A stretch of 64,000 nt of DNA from positions 62,001-126,000 of the forward strand of contig NZ_FOUZ01000009.1 in NCBI RefSeq assembly GCF_900115015.1. Reading direction: 5' to 3'. The notes below the pieces were generated by a model. That model saw only the letters and a program-made list of their open reading frames with translations. It ran no database searches and was not told the DNA's origin. Numbering within the stretch: the stretch's first letter is position 1; each line of letters starts with the position of its first letter. The DNA is from Algoriella xinjiangensis (lineage in GTDB: Bacteria; Bacteroidota; Bacteroidia; Flavobacteriales; Weeksellaceae). Made by a program: the position numbers and the translations under genes. Positions 26,799 through 35,603 of the stretch are shown in pieces.

Positions 26799-28883
26799 AT
26801 GAGTTCAAAATCGGAAAATTTCTTTGATTCAAAAGTATTAGGACATCCGTCAGGATTGTTCGTGCTTTTCTTTACAGAGATGTGGGAGCGTTTTTCTTTC
26901 TACGGAATGCGCGTTTTATTAATTCAATTTTTAACTGCTGCAGTTATTGGATTAAATCCAGGTTGGGAGTGGTCAATCGAAAAAGCAACAGCTTTGTACG
27001 GGACCTACGCAATGTTATTATACATTACACCAATTTTTGGAGGGATTATCGCAGATAAATACATAGGTTATCGTTGGGCCGTCGTGGTGGGTGCCATTAT
27101 TATGACATTCGGACACGCATTTATGGCTTTCGATACACCGTTTTTCTTATACTTAGGATTAGCGTGTTTGGTAATTGGAACAGGATTCTTTAAACCAAAT
27201 ATGACGTCAATCTTATCAGAAATGTACAAAGATTTCCCTGAGAAAAAAGATGGTGCTTACACTATTTTTTACATGGGAGTTAACGCAGGTGCATTCTTCG
27301 GAATGATGTTGTGTGGTTTCTTAGCAGAAAAAGTTGGTTGGCATTGGGGATTCGGTTTAGCCGGAATCTTTATGTTATTAGGAACATTACAATTTTGGTT
27401 AGCAAAACCTTTATTTGGTCGTGTTGGTGAAGTACCTTCTAAACAAAATCTAAACGAAAAAATAGAAGATGTTGAAGCGAAATACGAGCCAGGCGAAAAA
27501 GCAAATCCATTTACATTAATCGATCAAATATTGATTGTTTTAATGACGGTTTTAGGATTAGGATATGCATTTAATGATCCTTTAAGTGCTATTGGAGGAA
27601 TCAACTTATTTCCATTCTCAATCGGACCTCTATCAGGACAAAACTTTGTAATTATTGTTGCATTAGTTTTATTCTTTATCGTTGTTATTCGTCGTTTAGC
27701 AAATTATACGAAAATTGTTCGTGATAGAATGATTGCCGTTATTATTTTCGCATTCTTCGTTATCTTCTTCTGGATGTCTTTCGAGCAAGGAGCTACATCA
27801 TTAGTAATCTTCGCACGTGATTTTACTGAACGTAACTTAACAGGAGGCGCTGCAATGACATTTAATATTTTCAACACATTATTAACTGTTGTTCCATTAA
27901 TTTTAATTTCATACGTTTTAGTTTTATTGGCTAAACAAACAATGAAAAAAGCATTTTGGTCTAATATTGTATTAGCAATTACTTTCTTAGGAATTTGGGC
28001 TGCTGCACTTTGGATGTTAAACTACAACTGGAGTTCTCACTCTTACGATGTTGCTTATCAATCAATCCAAACACCAAAATTAGACGATAAAAATGTACAA
28101 GTTTTAGACGAAGAAGGTAAACCAGTTTTTAACGAAACACCAATTACAGCTTCTTATGTTGCAAACGCTACAGATAAAATTGTAACATCTAACGTTAATT
28201 TAGCTTCGCAAGACGCTTTAACAAAAGATGCTGTGATTAATATTCACAAAGAAGGAGACAAATTTGTTTTAGTTACGCCAGCAGATTTAATCAAATTAGA
28301 CGCTGAGTACAAAAAAGAAAGTAAACCATCAGAAATTATTCCAGCTAAAGTTGCAGAGATTAAAGACAGCCAAGTAGAAATTACAGTTTCTTGGTTCTCT
28401 ACTCTAAACTCATTCTTTATTATTGCATTGGCTTCATTAGTTTCTCGTGTTTGGGATTCTAAATACAATCCATCTGCAGCTGTAAAATACGGTTTAGGAT
28501 TAATCATTATGGCAATCGGATTCGGATGTTTAGCTTTTGGTTCTTACGGAATCGCAGAAGGCGTTCGTGTTTCTATCATTTGGTTAGTATTAGCTTACTT
28601 ATTCCACACATTAGGAGAACTTTGTTTATCTCCAGTAGGTCTTTCTTACGTATCGAAATTAGTTCCGGCTCGTATGATTGCATTTATGTTCGGAATGTGG
28701 TACCTTGCTATTGCAATTGGTAACAAATTGGCAGCCATTTTAGGTGGTCAAATCGAAAATATAACAAAAGAATATTCGTTATCAACTTTCTTCTTAATCT
28801 TTACAATTGTACCAATTGTTGCAGGATTATTAGTAATGGCATTAAACCCAGTATTGAAGAAATTGATGCACGGAGTTAAATAA
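26799..28883 (+). CDS. POT-family peptide transporter with a large central insertion
   Basis: Paralogue of the upstream POT protein, 694 residues instead of 508. The N-terminal EMWERFSFYGMRVLL and FFKPNMTSILSEMY motifs are intact. After the substrate-site helix (MSFEQGATSLVIFA, near residue 326) it carries about 190 extra residues: two added hydrophobic helices and a hydrophilic domain of about 120 residues (about 410-530). The normal sequence then resumes at WFSTLNSFFIIALASL, followed by LGELCLSPVGLSYVSKL. The extra domain should face the periplasm, but this is inferred. It is 12 bp before the thioredoxin-fold gene. Confidence 0.93.
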   Translation: MSSKSENFFDSKVLGHPSGLFVLFFTEMWERFSFYGMRVLLIQFLTAAVIGLNPGWEWSIEKATALYGTYAMLLYITPIFGGIIADKYIGYRWAVVVGAIIMTFGHAFMAFDTPFFLYLGLACLVIGTGFFKPNMTSILSEMYKDFPEKKDGAYTIFYMGVNAGAFFGMMLCGFLAEKVGWHWGFGLAGIFMLLGTLQFWLAKPLFGRVGEVPSKQNLNEKIEDVEAKYEPGEKANPFTLIDQILIVLMTVLGLGYAFNDPLSAIGGINLFPFSIGPLSGQNFVIIVALVLFFIVVIRRLANYTKIVRDRMIAVIIFAFFVIFFWMSFEQGATSLVIFARDFTERNLTGGAAMTFNIFNTLLTVVPLILISYVLVLLAKQTMKKAFWSNIVLAITFLGIWAAALWMLNYNWSSHSYDVAYQSIQTPKLDDKNVQVLDEEGKPVFNETPITASYVANATDKIVTSNVNLASQDALTKDAVINIHKEGDKFVLVTPADLIKLDAEYKKESKPSEIIPAKVAEIKDSQVEITVSWFSTLNSFFIIALASLVSRVWDSKYNPSAAVKYGLGLIIMAIGFGCLAFGSYGIAEGVRVSIIWLVLAYLFHTLGELCLSPVGLSYVSKLVPARMIAFMFGMWYLAIAIGNKLAAILGGQIENITKEYSLSTFFLIFTIVPIVAGLLVMALNPVLKKLMHGVK

Positions 28884-28895
28884 AAATAAATCGCT

Positions 28896-29339
28896 ATGAA
28901 ATCGAGTTTAGCAATCGTTGTATTCATCTTTTCATCATTTCTTTTCGGACAAGAAATTAAATGGTTAACATTAGACGAAGCAACAAAAGAAATAAAAGCA
29001 CATCCAGAAAAACCAGTATTGATGAATTTCTATACAACATGGTGCGGATTCTGTAAGCGTTTAGACAAAGAAACTTTTACAGATGCGAAGGTTGCAGATT
29101 ATGTAAACAAAAATTATATTGCCATAAAATTTGACGCCGAGACGAAAGAAATGGTGAAATTTAACGGAATTAATTACACTTACATTGCGCCAGCTAAAGC
29201 AAACTATATGGCTTATGCGTTTACAAACGGACAATTAAGTTATCCTGCAACCGTTTTGATGGACGGAAAAGGAAACATAAACAAAGTTGTTTTAGGTTTT
29301 AGAGGAGCAAACGATTTTATACAAGACATCAAAATTTAA
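28896..29339 (+). CDS. Exported thioredoxin-fold protein (CGFC)
   Basis: A 147-residue protein with a signal peptide (about residues 1-19) and one thioredoxin domain. The active site is WCGFC (about 47-51) in FYTTWCGFCKRLDKETF, and the cis-proline is in LSYPATVLMDG. It resembles DUF255/thioredoxin_7 proteins and probably reduces or repairs exported proteins. It is the last gene after the two POT genes. Its 3' end overlaps the convergent comEC gene by 11 bp and no terminator is seen between them. Confidence 0.85.
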   Translation: MKSSLAIVVFIFSSFLFGQEIKWLTLDEATKEIKAHPEKPVLMNFYTTWCGFCKRLDKETFTDAKVADYVNKNYIAIKFDAETKEMVKFNGINYTYIAPAKANYMAYAFTNGQLSYPATVLMDGKGNINKVVLGFRGANDFIQDIKI

Positions 29340-31305
29340 TTGAGAAATAACCTTGTTTAGAGGTTTTCCATAACACAGAATCGAAACTATATTTTGTTTC
29401 TAATTCTGTAACAATAGAAGGGTAGTTGCTGGCATCGGCAATTACCCTTTTTAGTTTTGGAGACTTTTCAAAAGGATAAATTTTAGATTGATGAACTAAA
29501 ACATAATAAGGTAAATCTGTCTTATTTTCTTCATTCAATAACAATTGAAACGTTTTGGTTTCGATGGAATTTTGATGTTTAATAAAGTGAGTATGTTTAA
29601 AATTTGATTGATACGAATAGAAGTCAATTTGCTTAATTCTATTCTTTATTTTGTAAGGTTTTATAGTGTATTGATAAGTTTTATCATCCAGTAAATTCTC
29701 GCTCAAAACTGAAAAATTTCGACCATTTCTAATACCGATTACACTATTTTTATATTGATTAAAAACTATTAATTCATTGCTGTTATTTAAATGATAAATA
29801 GCTAAAAATCGATCAGTTTCTATTAAAAATAAACTTCCAAAAGCAATTAATAAAGCTAATTTAGATTTTTTAAGAAAAATAGGTTTTAAACAATACAGAA
29901 TTACAATCAGTAAAATTGCAGTAAACATACTAATGTAAACATCTTTAATTACAAAATTTCCAAAGCTAGATAACCAATAAATATAGTAATTTGAAACGTA
30001 GATAAATTGATTATAAAGCCAAGTATAAGCAGGAATATTGAGATCAAAAATAACAAGAAGAATACTAATAATTCCACCACAAATCATCAAAAATGAAGCT
30101 GGAATTAGAACAAGATTTCCGAATAAAAATAAACTAGAAAACTGATTAAAATAAAATACAGAAATTGGCAAAGTTCCTAATTGAGCCGAAATACTTGTTT
30201 CCGTCATCACTTTAATTCGTCTAAGAAAATCATTATTTACAGTAAAATAATGTTCAAAAATCGGATTAAGCCAAACAATAAAAAATACAGCCGAAAAACT
30301 TAACTGAAAACCAACGTCAAATAAAAAATTAGGTTGAAACAGTAAAATGATAAAAGCCGAAAGCGACAAAGTATGGTAAATGTTTTTTGGACGATTTAGT
30401 AATTCGCTGCAATAATAAATTGTAATCATCAAAGCAGAACGAAAAACGGGTGGTTGCAATTCTACATAAAAAGCAAAAAACCAAATGATAATAAGACTGA
30501 GAATAATTCGAGTTTTTCGTCCGTTTTTAAGCCGAATAAGCGGTTTTAAAACAAATTGTAGAATCATGTAAATCATCATGACATGCAGTCCAGAAATGGA
30601 TAAAATATGCACAACTCCCGTAGCAATATAACTTTGGTTAAGTTCTGGTGAAAGTTCTGTTCTATCGCCCAAAAGCATCGACGAAATTATTGCTCTACTT
30701 TCTAAATTATAACCATGTTGTTTTAATTTTTCTCGAATAGATTCTTTTGATTTTACAGACCAATTTTTCCAACCACTTCCGTCTTTATGTTTTGCAATAA
30801 TAGTATCCACAAATAATTGCGAATAAATTCTTTTTCTCGCTAAAAATTGCTTGTAATCAAACTGATTTGGATTTAAAACACCTTGAATTTCTACTGATTT
30901 TGAATAAATAATCAATTCATCATTTGGATAATATTCATGCTTTTGATGCTTTAAATGTAAAATTAGTTGCTGATTATTTTCTAAATCTTTTACAACGTAA
31001 TTGTGATATTTTTCTGATTTATTAGCCTGATTAACGACTTTTAAGAGGAATATCTTTGATGTTTGCTCAATTTCTTTATTTCGATCTCGATTATAATTTT
31101 GATGAATATAGACACCTAAAATTATCGAAATGCCCAAATAAGGATAGATATTTTGTCTATTTTTATTTTTTAACACACTTATAAAAAGTAAGGCGATTAT
31201 CAGAAAAAATATAATTCGTAAATTTGTAGCAGGAATTAATAATTCAGAAATGATTATTCCAATTGAGAAACAAATTGTTAGTATAAAAAAGAGATACTTT
31301 TTCAT
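29329..31305 (-). CDS. comEC: ComEC/Rec2-family competence protein, without metallo-beta-lactamase domain
   Basis: Inner-membrane DNA-uptake channel family. Its 658 residues comprise an N-terminal membrane and OB-like region (DUF4131-type, about residues 1-180) and the central competence domain with the hallmark VVHILSISGLHVMMIY (about 232-247) and many helices. The C-terminal 150 residues are soluble and short. They lack the HxHxDH metal motif of the metallo-beta-lactamase domain found in longer ComEC proteins. Short forms are common in flavobacteria. No other competence gene lies close by. Confidence 0.88.
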   Translation of the reverse strand: MKKYLFFILTICFSIGIIISELLIPATNLRIIFFLIIALLFISVLKNKNRQNIYPYLGISIILGVYIHQNYNRDRNKEIEQTSKIFLLKVVNQANKSEKYHNYVVKDLENNQQLILHLKHQKHEYYPNDELIIYSKSVEIQGVLNPNQFDYKQFLARKRIYSQLFVDTIIAKHKDGSGWKNWSVKSKESIREKLKQHGYNLESRAIISSMLLGDRTELSPELNQSYIATGVVHILSISGLHVMMIYMILQFVLKPLIRLKNGRKTRIILSLIIIWFFAFYVELQPPVFRSALMITIYYCSELLNRPKNIYHTLSLSAFIILLFQPNFLFDVGFQLSFSAVFFIVWLNPIFEHYFTVNNDFLRRIKVMTETSISAQLGTLPISVFYFNQFSSLFLFGNLVLIPASFLMICGGIISILLVIFDLNIPAYTWLYNQFIYVSNYYIYWLSSFGNFVIKDVYISMFTAILLIVILYCLKPIFLKKSKLALLIAFGSLFLIETDRFLAIYHLNNSNELIVFNQYKNSVIGIRNGRNFSVLSENLLDDKTYQYTIKPYKIKNRIKQIDFYSYQSNFKHTHFIKHQNSIETKTFQLLLNEENKTDLPYYVLVHQSKIYPFEKSPKLKRVIADASNYPSIVTELETKYSFDSVLWKTSKQGYFSIKF

Positions 31306-31385
31306 ACCTATAATTTAAACTAAAATTTACAGATATTGATTTTTAAGTATTTGTAAATGAAATAATTAAAAAAGAATTTCAAACA

Positions 31386-31823
31386 ATGAAGAAAATTCTA
31401 ATGATCGTTGTGTTATTTTTAGCACAATTTGCGATGGCTCAAATCGATGTAAAATTATCGATTACAAATATTAAGAAGATGAAAGGAAATTTAGCGATTG
31501 AATTTTATCGAAATGTAGAAAATTATACAAAGGGTCAAAATGCGTTTAAAAAACTGTATGTTCCGATAGAGAATATTGACAAATATGAAACAGTTTTTAA
31601 GAATATTGAACCTACTTTTTACGCTGTAAAAGTGTATTTAGATGTGAATAATAACAAGCAATTGGACAAAAGTTTTTTTGGTGTTCGTAAAGAGCCTTAT
31701 GGTTTTTCGACAAATGCAGATCCAATTCTTAGAGAACCAACTTTTGAAGAAGCGAAAGTTGAAATGACCGAAGAAAATAATACAATTGCAATAAAATTGA
31801 ACAATAATAAAGGCGGAGAATAA
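31386..31823 (+). CDS. DUF2141 domain protein, exported
   Basis: A 145-residue protein with a signal peptide (residues 1-18, ending AMAQ) and one DUF2141 domain. The family pattern is clear: AVKVYLDVNNNKQLDKSFFG, then RKEPYGFSTNA. The D-x-N-x-N-x-x-L-D stretch looks like a calcium-binding-like loop. No biochemical role is known for the family. It stands alone; its stop codon lies inside the loop of the following terminator. Confidence 0.88.
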   Translation: MKKILMIVVLFLAQFAMAQIDVKLSITNIKKMKGNLAIEFYRNVENYTKGQNAFKKLYVPIENIDKYETVFKNIEPTFYAVKVYLDVNNNKQLDKSFFGVRKEPYGFSTNADPILREPTFEEAKVEMTEENNTIAIKLNNNKGGE

Positions 31824-31837
31824 TCCGTCTTTTTACT
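31809..31837 (+). terminator. Terminator overlapping the DUF2141 stop codon
   Basis: A 9-bp stem with one G-T wobble (31809-31817 with 31824-31832) is followed by a short T-run. The TAA stop at 31821-31823 is in the loop. It sits between convergent genes. Confidence 0.6.
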
Positions 31838-33204
31838 TAAAATTTTATTGAAAAGCCAAGATTTGCACCTAATAATGATGGATTTTTGGCATCTACATTT
31901 TTTAAAGGATTTAGCATATAACGATAATTTGGTTCAAAATTAAGACTCGTTTTATTCGAAATCATATACTCCAATTTCAAACCTGCATTTGCACTATAAC
32001 TTGTATTGTTTAAGTTAGTTGCTTTTCCAATTTTGAAATCTGTACCCGAAGAATTTACAGAAATTGTATTTTTTGTAACTACATAATAACTTCCACCAGC
32101 TGTTGCCAACACGTTAAATTTATCAAAAGTCAATAATTTATACTCGAGCTCCAAAGGAACTTCGATGTACTGTATTTTTTGCTCCATTTTACTTGCTTCC
32201 GTAGTAATCGCCATAATTGCTTGCGAATTAGCTGCGGAAGAATTTACACGAATATTACTATTATAATTGATGTTATTTGTGTTTTGAGGAGACGCATTTT
32301 CGTGTGTAGATAAAGCTACAATTGCAGTATTTAGCCCAGTGTTTACTTGATTTGTTTGTTGTTCTAAATTAACTTTTGCAATACCAGAACGAATGTTTAA
32401 TTTATCATTTATTTTGAACGAAACTTTTGCACCATAAGCCATTGTTACAGCGTTTTCGATATCATTTTGATTAAATTCATCAGATAAAATAGATTTAGAA
32501 TCTAATAAAACGGATGGATTTACAAAAGAAGAAACTGCAAATTTTGGAGCGGTTTGTTTAATTTCTATTTTATTTTCTTGCTTTTTATTTTGTTCTGCAA
32601 TAGCTAATTCTAGTTCGTTTTCTTTTAAAGTATTTTCCTCATTTTTTGTAATTTCTTCTTTTTTTACATTAGTATGAAGCGATTCTGGAAAGATTTTTTC
32701 AGTAAAATTAGAAGGATTTTTTGTTGCGAAAACATTCGAAAAAATAGCATCATTTGATAATAAATGATCATTCTTCAGATTTATATTTTCAAAATTTTTT
32801 GATTGATATTCTAGATTATTTTCTTTTCCAAAAGCAAATTGATTTACAGAATTTGAACTAGATTTTTCAATATTTTTATCTGCATTAATTTTATTCTCAA
32901 TCGATTTTATTTGATTGAAATCTTTTTCAGTGTTAGAATCAGTTTCTTGCTGATTTTTCTTTTTAGAATGTACAATTTCTGGAGTTTTAATTGAAGAATT
33001 TATCGTGTCATTTTGATAAAAATAATAAACACCAACGCCCAAAACTAAGCACGCAGCAGTAGAACCAATCCAATAAAATAGTGGAATAATTCGCTTCTTT
33101 TTCTCCTTTTCATCTAATTTTTCTTGGATATTTTTCCAAGCATCCAAAGGCGGAGTTTGTGGTTGCGATAGATTATCTTTTATATATTGATCAAACTTTT
33201 TCAT
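31837..33204 (-). CDS. Anti-sigma domain fused to an outer-membrane beta-barrel (predicted dual-membrane-spanning anti-sigma factor)
   Basis: A single 455-residue chain with four parts: a short cytoplasmic N-terminus with P-P-L-DAW-K-N-I-Q-E-K-L-D (about residues 19-31), one transmembrane helix (about 40-65, FYWIGSTAACLVLGVGVYYFY), a long hydrophilic Lys/Asn/Glu-rich linker (about 66-215), and a C-terminal barrel-like region (about 220-455) ending in the typical terminal strand ANLGFSIKF. There is no signal peptide before the helix. The N-terminus matches the anti-sigma-like protein at 18233-18892, and the gene overlaps a sigma gene by 14 bp. The inferred product crosses both membranes and could pass outer-membrane events to the sigma factor. 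Proteins of this design (Dma type) have been described in Bacteroides. Confidence 0.75.
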   Translation of the reverse strand: MKKFDQYIKDNLSQPQTPPLDAWKNIQEKLDEKEKKKRIIPLFYWIGSTAACLVLGVGVYYFYQNDTINSSIKTPEIVHSKKKNQQETDSNTEKDFNQIKSIENKINADKNIEKSSSNSVNQFAFGKENNLEYQSKNFENINLKNDHLLSNDAIFSNVFATKNPSNFTEKIFPESLHTNVKKEEITKNEENTLKENELELAIAEQNKKQENKIEIKQTAPKFAVSSFVNPSVLLDSKSILSDEFNQNDIENAVTMAYGAKVSFKINDKLNIRSGIAKVNLEQQTNQVNTGLNTAIVALSTHENASPQNTNNINYNSNIRVNSSAANSQAIMAITTEASKMEQKIQYIEVPLELEYKLLTFDKFNVLATAGGSYYVVTKNTISVNSSGTDFKIGKATNLNNTSYSANAGLKLEYMISNKTSLNFEPNYRYMLNPLKNVDAKNPSLLGANLGFSIKF

Positions 33205-33748
33205 CTGCGATAGGTTTTAAAAGGGTAAGTTTTTGTTTTAATAAATTTTTTGCTCTAGAGAGATTTGATTTGGAGGTTCCGACTGAAATTTGGAGTAATT
33301 CTGCAATTTCTTGGTGCGAATATTCTTCAAAAATGTAGAGGTTAAAAACTTGCCTATATTGTGGTGGAAGATGTTGTATAGTTTCTAATAGTTGTTGATA
33401 ATCATAATCTTGCGGTAAGTCATCTACTTCATTATCAGTAGTTAATTGAAGATGATTTTCGTAATCGTCAAATGAAATAGTTTTCTTTTTCTTGATTTTT
33501 TCTAAGGACAAATTAATCATAATTCGTTTCATCCATCCTTCAAAAGAACCTTGAAATTTAAATTGGTCTATTTTATTAAAAATAATAACAAAACCCTCTT
33601 GAAAAGTATCTTGCGCGTCTTCGTAATTTTCTGCATAACGAAGACATATCGAGAATAAAATAGATGAAAACTGAAGATAAATTTCTTCTTGTGCCTTTCT
33701 ATTTTTTTCTTGACAGCTTTTGATTACATTTTCAAGAGAGTCATTCAA
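33191..33748 (-). CDS. ECF-type RNA polymerase sigma-70 factor
   Basis: A 185-residue sigma factor with regions 2 and 4. Region 2 has YEDAQDTFQEGFVIIFNKI and FEGWMKRIMINLSL; region 4 has YRQVFNLYIFEEYSHQEIAELL and SVGTSKSNLSRAKNLL. It resembles the sigma factor at 17674-18249 throughout, so the two are paralogues. It lies 15 bp after a lipoprotein gene and overlaps the fused anti-sigma/barrel gene by 14 bp. An AT-rich acidic linker joins its two regions. Confidence 0.93.
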   Translation of the reverse strand: MNDSLENVIKSCQEKNRKAQEEIYLQFSSILFSICLRYAENYEDAQDTFQEGFVIIFNKIDQFKFQGSFEGWMKRIMINLSLEKIKKKKTISFDDYENHLQLTTDNEVDDLPQDYDYQQLLETIQHLPPQYRQVFNLYIFEEYSHQEIAELLQISVGTSKSNLSRAKNLLKQKLTLLKPIADEKV

Positions 33749-33763
33749 AATTTAATTTGTCTA

Positions 33764-34210
33764 TTATTGTGCTTTGATATCTAAAACGATAGAATCGTAT
33801 TTTGGAGATGTACTACCTTCTTTATTACCTGTCCAGAATTTTAATGTATATTCACCAGCATCTTTAGGAGTAAACTTTAATGTTTTTGTTTCTAAAGTGA
33901 TACCTTCTGTACAACTTGTACTATTAGATTGTTTCCCATATACACCAATGTTATGTTTAAAAGCAGTACTACCTTGTAATAAACTAAATTGAATAAAATC
34001 TTGACAAGAATTAGTTTTTTGATAAGTTACATGCACATTTGTTGTTTTACCAGCTGGCATTATTGAATCCTGATTAACTTCAATCTTAGTTGTTGGAAAA
34101 AATCCAAAAGTAGAATAATCATTGTCATCATCATTATTTAAACAGCTTGTTGTTGCTAATCCTAAAAAGCCTACAAAAGCTAAAGCGCTTAATCTTTTTA
34201 CTAATTTCAT
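33764..34210 (-). CDS. Lipoprotein, first gene of the second ECF operon
   Basis: A 148-residue protein with a lipoprotein signal (residues 1-22) and lipobox ATTSC; Cys23 is the lipidated residue. The mature start CLNNDDDND is acidic, like the lipoprotein export signal that sends flavobacterial lipoproteins to the cell surface. The remainder is a single beta-rich domain with three Cys, ending in a PKDAGEYTLKFWTG strand pattern like Ig-like folds. The family is not recognised. Its position before the sigma and anti-sigma genes suggests that it is part of the sensor or the main target of the regulon. Confidence 0.8.
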   Translation of the reverse strand: MKLVKRLSALAFVGFLGLATTSCLNNDDDNDYSTFGFFPTTKIEVNQDSIMPAGKTTNVHVTYQKTNSCQDFIQFSLLQGSTAFKHNIGVYGKQSNSTSCTEGITLETKTLKFTPKDAGEYTLKFWTGNKEGSTSPKYDSIVLDIKAQ

Positions 34211-34238
34211 GGTATGTATTTTATTGTTCTATAAAAGT

Positions 34239-34264
34239 AAGAGTTAGATTTTGTAAATGGTTGC
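34239..34264 (-). promoter_or_regulatory. ECF-type promoter of the lipoprotein/sigma/anti-sigma-barrel operon
   Basis: On the minus strand GCAACC is followed after 11 bp by CTAACTCT, matching the element before the other sigma operon (17622-17647). It ends 29 bp before the lipoprotein ATG. No housekeeping TAnnTTTG box is seen in this spacer. Confidence 0.55.
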
Positions 34265-34310
34265 GTTATAATAAAAAAAGAATTATAAATTTTAACATTT
34301 AGCGAAATTA

Positions 34311-34347
34311 AAAAATCCTTTTAAGCAAATGCTAAAAGGATTTTTTG
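34311..34347 (-). terminator. Terminator after lpxB
   Basis: A 15-bp stem with one bulged A and a short loop, flanked by A- and T-runs, lies about 120 bp after the lpxB stop (minus strand). It shields the ECF operon from lpxB read-through. Confidence 0.8.
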
Positions 34348-34469
34348 TGTTAGAAAAGTTTGTTAACTTTTAAGTTAGGTTAACCTTGTCTAGAAATTAC
34401 CTAATAATATTTTGGCTCTCTCTTTTTGTAAGAGATATATTTTTTAAAAAGGTTGCGTCTACGTATTAA

Positions 34470-35582
34470 TTATTTTTTTAAATCATCAACAATTAAATTC
34501 GCAGTACGCTCCGAAGCGCCAACGCCACCAAGTTTATGATACAATTCTTTGTAATCACTTAATATTTGTGCACGCTTTGGTGTATTCAGAATTAAATTTA
34601 ATTCGTGTTTGATATTCGTATATGTTAACTCGTGTTGTATAAGTTCTTTTACCACTTCTTTATCCATAATTAAATTAACAAGCGAGATAAAACGAATATT
34701 TTTAACCACACGTTTTCCTATTTCGTACGAAATACGATTTCCTTTGTAACAAACAACTTCGGGTACTTTTAATAATGCAGTTTCTAAAGTTGCTGTACCA
34801 GATGTAACCAAGGCTGCATAAGAAATTCTTAATAAATCGTACGTTCTATTTTCGACAATTTTCAAGTCATCTCCTGCAATTTCTTTGTAGTTTTTTATAG
34901 GTTGAGAAGGTGCACCTGCAACCACAAATTGATAATCAGGAAAATCTTTTTGTACCGAAAGCATCAAAGGTAATTTTACTTTAATTTCTTGTGTACGACT
35001 TCCTGGTAAAAGTGCAATTATAGGACGATCATCCAAATTATTATCTTTCCTGAACTTTGCTTCATCTATTTCGGGAAGATTATTTAGCGAATCTAGTAGT
35101 GGATTTCCTACAAAATCAACTTTATAATCATAGCGTTGATAAAACTCTTCTTCAAATGGAAGAATAACAAACATTTTATCAACTACCTTTTTTATTTTAT
35201 GAACACGACCAGTTTTCCAAGCCCAAATTTGAGGCGAAATATAATAGTAAACTTTTATACCAAGTTTCTTTACAAACTCTGCAATTCGTAAATTAAAACC
35301 AGGATAATCGACCAAAATCACTGCGTCTGGTTGATAGGCTTCGATATCTTTTTTAGCAACAGAAATGTTTCCTAAAATTGTTTTCAAATTCATTAAAACT
35401 TCTGCAAAACCCATAAAAGCTAAATCTCGGTAATGTTTTACCAAAGTTCCGCCTTGCGCTTGCATCAAATCTCCACCCCAAAAACGAAATTCGGCTTGAG
35501 GATCTTTCTTTTTTAATTCTTTCATTAAGTTCGAAGCGTGTAAATCGCCCGAAGCTTCACCTGCAATGATATAATATTTCAA
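34470..35582 (-). CDS. lpxB: Lipid-A-disaccharide synthase (LpxB)
   Basis: GT19 glycosyltransferase that joins UDP-2,3-diacylglucosamine and lipid X to make lipid A disaccharide at the inner membrane. Motifs include the N-terminal YYIIAGEASGDLHASNL, YYISPQIWAWKTGR, LLPGSRTQEI and the C-terminal GTATLETALL. Two TTG codons are possible starts. The TTG at 35582 gives the canonical N-terminus (MKYYIIAGEASG). The TTG at 35606 overlaps the -7 box, so it should lie upstream of the transcript start. With 35582 the protein has 370 residues. surE, often adjacent in relatives, is absent. Confidence 0.94.
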   Translation of the reverse strand: MKYYIIAGEASGDLHASNLMKELKKKDPQAEFRFWGGDLMQAQGGTLVKHYRDLAFMGFAEVLMNLKTILGNISVAKKDIEAYQPDAVILVDYPGFNLRIAEFVKKLGIKVYYYISPQIWAWKTGRVHKIKKVVDKMFVILPFEEEFYQRYDYKVDFVGNPLLDSLNNLPEIDEAKFRKDNNLDDRPIIALLPGSRTQEIKVKLPLMLSVQKDFPDYQFVVAGAPSQPIKNYKEIAGDDLKIVENRTYDLLRISYAALVTSGTATLETALLKVPEVVCYKGNRISYEIGKRVVKNIRFISLVNLIMDKEVVKELIQHELTYTNIKHELNLILNTPKRAQILSDYKELYHKLGGVGASERTANLIVDDLKK

Positions 35583-35603
35583 TGGAAATAGTTTTTCTTC
35601 ACA

